A DNA stretch of 64,000 bases from positions 3,410,001 to 3,474,000 of the forward strand of contig NZ_CP016438.1 in NCBI RefSeq assembly GCF_001685355.1, read 5' to 3'. This document shows, in pieces, positions 56,145 to 64,000 of this stretch. A program made the position numbers and the translations under genes. The stretch's first letter is position 1. The number at the start of each line of letters is the position of its first letter. Source of the DNA: Streptomyces lincolnensis (GTDB lineage Bacteria; Actinomycetota; Actinomycetes; Streptomycetales; Streptomycetaceae). Under the pieces are notes generated by a model. It saw only the letters and a list, made by a program, of their open reading frames with translations. It was not told where the DNA came from and did not search any database.

Positions 56145-56205
56145 AGGGGCGCGGGGCTGTATCGATATGCGGCTCCGCCGCGCGGGCGCGACCAGCCACA
56201 ACGGC
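56145..56205. repeat. dispersed intergenic element related to the other repeats
   Basis: AGGGGCGCGGGGCTGTATCG at 56145 and GCGCGACCAGCCACAACGGC at 56186 are two parts of the same family as the repeat at 49941, with an inserted ATGCGGCTCCGCCGCG hairpin between them. It lies between the convergent MFS and epimerase genes. Confidence 0.6.
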
Positions 56206-56240
56206 CCCGCAGACGCCCGCCCACCCATCGCGGCACCCCC

Positions 56241-57095
56241 TTAGAGCGCCCCGGCATCCCGCGCCGTGTACACCGACGGATACAACGGCCGATACCCCAG
56301 CTCCCGCCGAATCCGCTCCGTGGAGACGATCACCATCCACGGGTCGGGATCGGTACGGTCATACAACTCCCCCGGCACCTCAACCCCGTTCAGCTGATGC
56401 AACTCCACCGCCGTCACAGGCGCGTCGTCGGCGATGTTGTAGACCCGGCCGGCAATCCCCCGCGCGTACAGGATCCGCAGCAGCCCCTGGGCGACATCCG
56501 CGTGATGCCCCATGTGCAGCCGCTGCGTCGCCGCCCAGGTTCCGGCCCACATCAGGGACTGCGCGAGATGCGGATCGCCCTCGCCGTAGACGAAGGGCAG
56601 CCGCCCGACGCGCACGTCCAGCCCCTCCAGGGCGAGCAGTTCCCGCTCGGCCTGGATCTTGGACTCGGGATAGGCGCCCCACATCGGCCCGCCGGGCCGG
56701 CTCTCGTCCTCCTCGGTCACCGGCCGTCCCCGCCCGGCGCCGTACACCAGCCCCGTGCTGACCTGCACGAACCGCTCCACCCCAGCGGCCAGCGCGGCCC
56801 GGCCCAGTTCCACGGCCGCGTCCCGGTTGACCGCCCACGCCTCCTCGTCCGGCACCCCGCGGAAGGAAGCGGCGACGTTCACGACCGCGTCCACCCCGGC
56901 GACCGCCTTGCCCAGCGCCTCGGTGTCCCGCAGATCTCCCACGACGACCTCGGCGCCGAGCGCGGCGAACGGCTCGCCCCGTTCGGCGTCCCGCACCAGC
57001 ACCCGTACCCGCTCCCCCGGCCGGGCCTGCGCCAGCAGCCTCGGCACGAAGCGCCTGCCCACCTGACCTGTCGTACCGGTGACCAACGTCAGCAT
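56241..57095 (-). CDS. NAD-dependent epimerase/dehydratase (extended SDR)
   Basis: A 284-residue Rossmann-fold protein. TLVTGTTGQVGRRFVPRLL is the glycine-rich NAD(P) motif, VVNVAASFRG the next strand, STGLVYGAG and YPESKIQAE the catalytic Tyr-Lys pair, and GRVYNIADDAPVTAVEL the usual C-terminal strand. The substrate is probably a sugar nucleotide or similar compound. ATG at 57095. It is divergent from the XRE/MmyB regulator at 57197, which likely controls it. Confidence 0.9.
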   Translation of the reverse strand: MLTLVTGTTGQVGRRFVPRLLAQARPGERVRVLVRDAERGEPFAALGAEVVVGDLRDTEALGKAVAGVDAVVNVAASFRGVPDEEAWAVNRDAAVELGRAALAAGVERFVQVSTGLVYGAGRGRPVTEEDESRPGGPMWGAYPESKIQAERELLALEGLDVRVGRLPFVYGEGDPHLAQSLMWAGTWAATQRLHMGHHADVAQGLLRILYARGIAGRVYNIADDAPVTAVELHQLNGVEVPGELYDRTDPDPWMVIVSTERIRRELGYRPLYPSVYTARDAGAL

Positions 57096-57196
57096 GTTGT
57101 GCTCCTCTCGTTGGTCCCCACCCTTCGCCGGAACCGGGACGGGCGGGAGAGACCTCCCGATCGGGGGATCGGCGGACCCTGGATAAGCCGGGCGGC

Positions 57197-58063
57197 ATGC
57201 AGGAGCCTGGAGAGGTGAACCGAGCCGAACTCGCCGACTTCCTGCGCCGCGGCCGCGCCCGCCTGGCCCCCTCGGACGTGGGCCTGACACCGGGCAGCCG
57301 GCGTCGCACGCCCGGTCTGCGCCGCGAGGAGGTGGCCCAGCTGGCGGGCATGTCGGTCGACTACTACACCCGCATGGAACAGTCCCGGGGCCCGCGCCCG
57401 TCCCGCCAGATGCTGACGGCGCTGTCCCGCGCGCTGCGCCTGAGCGACGTCGAGCAGGACCATCTGTTCCACCTGGCCGGCGAGGAGCCGCCGCGGCGCG
57501 AGACGGCGTCCTCGCATGTCCGTCCCGGGCTGCTGCTGATCCTGGACCGGCTGCACGACACCCCGGCGCAGGTGGTGAACGACTGCGGTGAGGTGCTGGC
57601 CCAGAACACGATGGCCAAGGCCCTGGTCGGCGACGTGATGTCCCGCCCGCGGCGCGAGCGCAACTTCACCCGGCGGTTCTTCCTGGACCCGACCGCGCGC
57701 ACGCTCTTCCCGCAGGAGGACCACGCCGGCCACGCACGCACCCACGTGGCCACCCTGCGCGCGGTCGCCGCGGCTCGCCCCGACGACCCGGAACCGGCCG
57801 CGCTGGTCGCCGAACTACTGGCATCCAGCGAGGAGTTCGCACGGTTGTGGGACGAGCACGAGGTCTCCCAGCGCAACCGGGCGACGAAGCGCTTCATCCA
57901 CCCGCTGGTCGGCCTGCTGGAGCTGGACTGCGAGGTCATGATCAGCCACAGCCACCACCACCTCCTGGTCGTCCACTCGGCCCGCCCGGGGACGGAGGCG
58001 TACGAACGCTTGCAGCTCCTGCGAGTGGTGGGCCTCCAGGACATGACACCGACCAAGCCCTGA
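57197..58063 (+). CDS. XRE-family regulator with MmyB-like ligand domain
   Basis: A 288-residue regulator. The helix-turn-helix is at about residues 38-60 (GLRREEVAQLAGMSVDYYTR, MEQSRGPRPSRQML). The C-terminal MmyB-type PAS-like domain begins around LILDRLHDTPAQVVNDCGEV and continues to LELDCEVMISHSHHHLLVVH. In such pairs the regulator controls the divergent oxidoreductase or epimerase gene. The 101-base divergent region is the probable operator region. Confidence 0.9.
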   Translation: MQEPGEVNRAELADFLRRGRARLAPSDVGLTPGSRRRTPGLRREEVAQLAGMSVDYYTRMEQSRGPRPSRQMLTALSRALRLSDVEQDHLFHLAGEEPPRRETASSHVRPGLLLILDRLHDTPAQVVNDCGEVLAQNTMAKALVGDVMSRPRRERNFTRRFFLDPTARTLFPQEDHAGHARTHVATLRAVAAARPDDPEPAALVAELLASSEEFARLWDEHEVSQRNRATKRFIHPLVGLLELDCEVMISHSHHHLLVVHSARPGTEAYERLQLLRVVGLQDMTPTKP

Positions 58064-58162
58064 CCAGCCGATTCCAGCCCCTCCGGCGTTCGAGGAGCGG
58101 GGGTCCAGGGGGCGGAGCCCCCTGAGGGTGGGACGGGTAAGGGCGGCGGGGGCGAAACTCGC

Positions 58163-60951
<2,789 letters not shown>

Positions 60952-60977
60952 CCACCGGGGCCGCTCTCGCCCGACGC

Positions 60978-61451
60978 TCAGTCGAAGACGAACGGACCCG
61001 GTGACTGCGGGCCGGTCGCCGTGCAGGTGACGGTGATCCCGAGGACGACGATCTGGAGCGATCCGCCGAACGCCTCCAGGCTGTCGCCGGAGGCCACTGT
61101 GCCGTTCAGCGGGCCGACCGTGACCGCGTCGCCCATCGCGAGCGCCGGGTTCTTCGTGCCGGTGAAGGCGGTGGTGCCGCCGGCGGCGTTGACCAGAGTG
61201 AGGGTGGAGGTGATCGAGTCCTCGCCCAGCGCGATCGGCGCGGTGATCGAGGAGGTGACGGTGACGGTCGCGGCGGTGCCGTCCTGGGTGGCGGTGAGCG
61301 TGGCCGCCCCGCTGCCGAACGTGCCGCAGTCGGCGGTGATCGTCGCGGTGTCCGGGGTGACGGCCGCGGCGGCGGGGGCGAGCGCGAGTCCGGCGACCGC
61401 GAAGGCTCCGGCCGCCAGTGCCGCACCTGTTGCTGTTCTCTTGCCTCTCAT
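60978..61451 (-). CDS. small secreted protein of unknown function
   Basis: A 157-residue protein with a Sec signal peptide (residues 1-34, Ala-rich, cleavage near AAAA-VTP). The mature part is Thr/Ala/Gly-rich, probably beta-sandwich, with two Cys (ADCGTFGSG and VTCTATGP) that could form a disulfide joining the ends. It resembles abundant small extracellular streptomycete proteins without known function. It converges on glnK. Confidence 0.75.
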   Translation of the reverse strand: MRGKRTATGAALAAGAFAVAGLALAPAAAAVTPDTATITADCGTFGSGAATLTATQDGTAATVTVTSSITAPIALGEDSITSTLTLVNAAGGTTAFTGTKNPALAMGDAVTVGPLNGTVASGDSLEAFGGSLQIVVLGITVTCTATGPQSPGPFVFD

Positions 61452-61659
61452 GGAATCCGGTTCCCTTCCCGTGGTGGGGATGACCATGTGGGGATGGACG
61501 GGAGAGGTACGACCGACGGGACCCGCCGCTCCGTGGGCGCGGTGCGGGGCGCTGCACGGTGCTGGAATCTGACGGTCCGTCGGAACTACCGGTTCCATTG
61601 ATGCGCACGGGACGACGACTGGCAAGGCGTGTGTTTCGGCCAACGGCGGCCGGGCGGCC

Positions 61660-62013
61660 TCAGCCCGCGGACACGGTCGTGCGGACAGCCCCGTCCGGCG
61701 CAGCCACCAGTACCGGCGTCCCGGCCCCGCCGAGATCCCGTACCGCCGCCAGGTCCTCGGGCGAGACGGCCTCCGCCTCGGTCACCACCGCGGCCGCCTC
61801 CAGCGCCTTCGCGCCCGAGGCCACCGCCATCGCCACGGCCGTACGCAACGCGCTCAACCGCAACGACTCCAGAGCGACCGTCCCGGCCACATAGGTCCGC
61901 CCCGTCTCGTCCCGTACGGCGGCCCCCTCGGGCACACCGTTGCGGGCCCGGGCCGAACGGGCCAGGGTCACGATCTTGCGGTCCTCGGGGGCGAGCGAGC
62001 TGGTGTCGGTCAT
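61660..62013 (-). CDS. cytidine deaminase-like protein lacking the catalytic residues
   Basis: A 117-residue protein with the layout of cytidine deaminase (VTLARSARARNGVPEGAAVR, TGRTYVAGTVALES, LSALRTAVAMAVASGA). In active enzymes the segment is CAERTA, with the first zinc Cys and the catalytic Glu; here it is SALRTA (Ser54, Leu56). The later PCGxCRQ motif with two zinc Cys is replaced by LGGAGTPVL. Zinc and catalysis are therefore impossible by the known mechanism. Conserved gene neighbours (era, hemolysin-like, ybeY) suggest a retained non-enzymatic role rather than recent decay. Confidence 0.82.
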   Translation of the reverse strand: MTDTSSLAPEDRKIVTLARSARARNGVPEGAAVRDETGRTYVAGTVALESLRLSALRTAVAMAVASGAKALEAAAVVTEAEAVSPEDLAAVRDLGGAGTPVLVAAPDGAVRTTVSAG

Positions 62014-62050
62014 GCCCCGAGCATACGGAGCCGTGCCGTGGGCGCGCCGC

Positions 62051-62410
62051 TCAGGGGCGGTCGAGCCGGAGCCGTACCGCGCGCGGCAGACCGGCGACCA
62101 CCAGGTCGTAGGAGTCCTCGATCAGCTCCCGTACCAGCCGGTCCGGGAGTCCGCCGTCGAGCCGGACGGTGTTCCAGTGCCGCTTGTTCATGTGGTACCC
62201 GGGGATGATCAGTTCCGGGTACTCGTCCCGGAGGCGGACGGCGTCCTCGGGGTCGCATTTGAGGTTGACCTTCAGGGGCCGGGCGTCGATCCAGCTGAGG
62301 GCGAACACCTTGCCCAGGACCTTGAAGACGGAGATCTCGGGGGCGAAGGGGAAGTCCTCCACGGCCTCGTTGAAGGACAGGCAGAAGGCGCGCAGCTCCT
62401 CGGGACTCAC
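62051..62410 (-). CDS. MmcQ/YjbR-family protein
   Basis: A 119-residue protein with a double-wing CyaY-like fold. FPFAPEISVFKVLGKVFALS is followed by LKVNLKCDPEDAVRLRDEYP and MNKRHWNTVRLDGGLPD, the usual family motifs. Members are small DNA-binding or uncharacterised proteins. GTG overlaps the stop of the CorC/hemolysin-like gene by GTGA, so it belongs to the ybeY-hemolysin-YjbR operon. Confidence 0.9.
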   Translation of the reverse strand: MSPEELRAFCLSFNEAVEDFPFAPEISVFKVLGKVFALSWIDARPLKVNLKCDPEDAVRLRDEYPELIIPGYHMNKRHWNTVRLDGGLPDRLVRELIEDSYDLVVAGLPRAVRLRLDRP

Positions 62411-63717
62411 TCCGGCTTCTTCTCCTCGTCCTCAGGGGGCCCGGCCGGCCCCACCGGCTCCACGAGCACCGTCACGATCTTGTTCCGGCGGCCCGCCGCG
62501 GCCTCGGCGGTGAGCCGGAGCTCGCGGCCGTCGGGCAGCTCGACCCTGGCGGAGGCGCCGGCGATCGGGACCCGGCCCAGCGCCTTGGCCAGCAGCCCGC
62601 CGACGGTCTCGACGTCCTCGTCGTCGTACTCCTCCAGGCCGTACAGCTCGCCGAGGTCGGTGATGTCGAGGCGGGCGGTGACCCGGAAGCGGTCGTCGCC
62701 GAGGTCCTCCACGGGCGGGAGTTCGCGGTCGTACTCGTCGGTGATCTCGCCGACGATCTCCTCCAGGATGTCCTCGATCGTCACGATGCCCGCCGTGCCG
62801 CCGTACTCGTCGATGACGACGGCGACGTGATTGCGGTCCCGCTGCATCTCGCGCAGCAGGTCGCCGGCGTTCTTGGTGTCGGGGACGAACGCGGCGGGCC
62901 GCATGGCCGTGGACACCAGCTCGCTCTCGGCGTCCCGGCTGATGTGCGTCTTGCGGACCAGGTCCTTCAGATACACGATCCCGACGATGTCGTCCTCACT
63001 CTCCCCGCTGACCGGGATGCGGGAGAAACCGGAGCGCAGGGCCAGCGTCAGGGCCTGCCGGATCGTCTTGTACCGCTCGATGACGACGAGGTCGGTCCGC
63101 GGCACCATCACCTCGCGCACGAGCGTGTCGCCGAGCTCGAAGACCGAGTGCACCATACGGCGCTCCTCGTCCTCGATGAGCGACTCCTTCTCGGCGAGGT
63201 CGACCAGCGCGCGCAGCTCCGCCTCGGAGGCGAAGGGGCCGCGGCGGAAGCCCTTGCCGGGGGTGAGCGCGTTGCCGATGAGGATCAGCAGGGACGGGAT
63301 CGGGCCCATGATCCGCGCCAGCGGCAGCAGGACGTACGCCGCCGCGGTGGCCGTGTTCAGCGGGTGCTGGCGGCCGATGGTGCGCGGGGAGACGCCGACG
63401 GCGACGTAGGACACCAGGACCATGACGCCGATGGCGACCAGGAGGGCCTCGGTGGTGCCGTCGAACTCCCTGAGGCAGGCATAGGTGATCAGGGCGGCCG
63501 CCGCCATCTCGCAGGCGACGCGGACCAGCAGCGCCACGTTCAGATAGCGGGTCGGGTCGGCGGCGACCTGCGCGAGCTTCGCGCTGCCGCGCCGGCCGTT
63601 GCGTACGGCTTCCTCGGCGCGGAAGCTGGAGACGCGCGCGAGGCCCGCCTCCGCGCAGGCGGCGAGCCACGCGACGACGACCAGGGCGATCGCGCCGGAG
63701 ACGAGGGTGGGGCTCAT
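62407..63717 (-). CDS. CNNM/CorC-type (hemolysin family) membrane protein
   Basis: A 436-residue protein. The N-terminal CNNM membrane domain has about four helices (first 150 residues; [20 protein letters not shown]). Two CBS domains follow ([20 protein letters not shown], then [20 protein letters not shown]) and a C-terminal CorC_HlyC domain with [20 protein letters not shown]. Family members are linked to magnesium or cobalt efflux and ribosome maintenance. It overlaps ybeY by ATGA. Confidence 0.93.
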   Translation of the reverse strand: MSPTLVSGAIALVVVAWLAACAEAGLARVSSFRAEEAVRNGRRGSAKLAQVAADPTRYLNVALLVRVACEMAAAALITYACLREFDGTTEALLVAIGVMVLVSYVAVGVSPRTIGRQHPLNTATAAAYVLLPLARIMGPIPSLLILIGNALTPGKGFRRGPFASEAELRALVDLAEKESLIEDEERRMVHSVFELGDTLVREVMVPRTDLVVIERYKTIRQALTLALRSGFSRIPVSGESEDDIVGIVYLKDLVRKTHISRDAESELVSTAMRPAAFVPDTKNAGDLLREMQRDRNHVAVVIDEYGGTAGIVTIEDILEEIVGEITDEYDRELPPVEDLGDDRFRVTARLDITDLGELYGLEEYDDEDVETVGGLLAKALGRVPIAGASARVELPDGRELRLTAEAAAGRRNKIVTVLVEPVGPAGPPEDEEKKPE

Positions 63718-64000
63718 GACACGGTCGGGGCCGGGGACGGGCCGGTCAGACCCTTCTCCGCGCGCCAGCCGTCCACGATGGCCGCCTGGAGGCCGAACAT
63801 CTCGGCCTTCTCGTCGGGCTCCTCGTGGTCGTAGCCGAGCAGGTGCAGCAGACCATGGACGGCGAGCAGCTGGAGCTCCTCGTCCATGGAGTGCTGTGTG
63901 GGCGCTTCCTCACCCTGCTTCTTGGCGACCTCGGGGCACAGCACGATGTCGCCGAGGAGCCCCTGCGGGGGCTCCTCGTCGTCCTTGGCCGGCGGCCGCA
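63714..64000 (-). CDS. ybeY: endoribonuclease YbeY, C-terminal part
   Basis: The gene runs out of the window at its 5' side; 95 codons are visible. [12 protein letters not shown] and the zinc motif [16 protein letters not shown] (H-G-x-L-H-L-x-G-Y-D-H) identify YbeY, an RNase for 16S rRNA 3'-end maturation and rRNA quality control. [16 protein letters not shown] closes the domain. Overlap with the CorC/hemolysin-type gene shows a shared operon. Confidence 0.95.
   Translation of the reverse strand, partial: RPPAKDDEEPPQGLLGDIVLCPEVAKKQGEEAPTQHSMDEELQLLAVHGLLHLLGYDHEEPDEKAEMFGLQAAIVDGWRAEKGLTGPSPAPTVS

Overview
This is a chromosomal window from a streptomycete or close relative. Base composition is very GC-rich, third codon positions are almost always G or C, GTG starts are frequent, and many genes overlap by ATGA or GTGA. 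The content is typical of the genus: a leuA leader peptide, Zur-controlled zinc uptake, a GlnR-type amt-glnK promoter, a class E sortase substrate, SlpD/SlpE-like secreted hydrolases and a SigE-family ECF factor. I see no rRNA, tRNA, CRISPR array, intact insertion sequence or prophage.

Layout. 0-4 kb: the end of a response regulator, its histidine kinase, a Tat-exported DUF839/PhoX-like protein, a sortase-anchored excalibur protein and a broken EACC1-like remnant. 4-14 kb: carbon metabolism, with pyruvate phosphate dikinase (ppdK), a ROK repressor divergent from two overlapping glycosidase genes, and a membrane sulfatase-like enzyme. 14-26 kb: tRNA-dihydrouridine synthase, a DHA2 drug exporter, a 1500-residue P-type ATPase with a small partner gene, a DHFR-like reductase, an aldo/keto reductase-TetR pair and a LysE exporter; two long perfect palindromes flank the exporter. 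26-32.5 kb: core genes glyS, znuA-znuC-znuB-zur, uppS and recO. The start of recO is present three times, in three different frames. 32.5-41 kb: a pseudogenised XRE regulator, a cupin, two paralogous alpha/beta hydrolases with matching upstream elements, a phosphatase-like protein, and an ECF sigma factor with its membrane partner.

41-45 kb holds a decayed sialic-acid locus. A deletion has fused the front of a solute-binding protein gene to the back of an ABC ATPase gene, leaving the lyase-family gene and the secreted sialidase intact. 45-50 kb: an MMPL exporter with a NarL-type two-component system, and a TerB-like protein. 50-58 kb: leuA with its leader peptide, a protealysin-like protease with its emfourin inhibitor, a GH1 beta-glucosidase with a sugar MFS, and an epimerase divergent from an XRE/MmyB regulator. 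58-64 kb: era, amt-glnK behind a four-box GlnR site, a secreted protein, a cytidine deaminase-like pseudoenzyme, a YjbR protein, a CorC/hemolysin-type protein and the 3' part of ybeY.

Most of the window is ordinary core chromosome. The main anomalies are the triplicated recO 5' end, the collapsed sialic-acid importer, the broken XRE and EACC1-like genes, the 3' tandem repeats that copy the emfourin stop codon, and several unexplained palindromes. I found no convincing multi-gene system that is wholly new.
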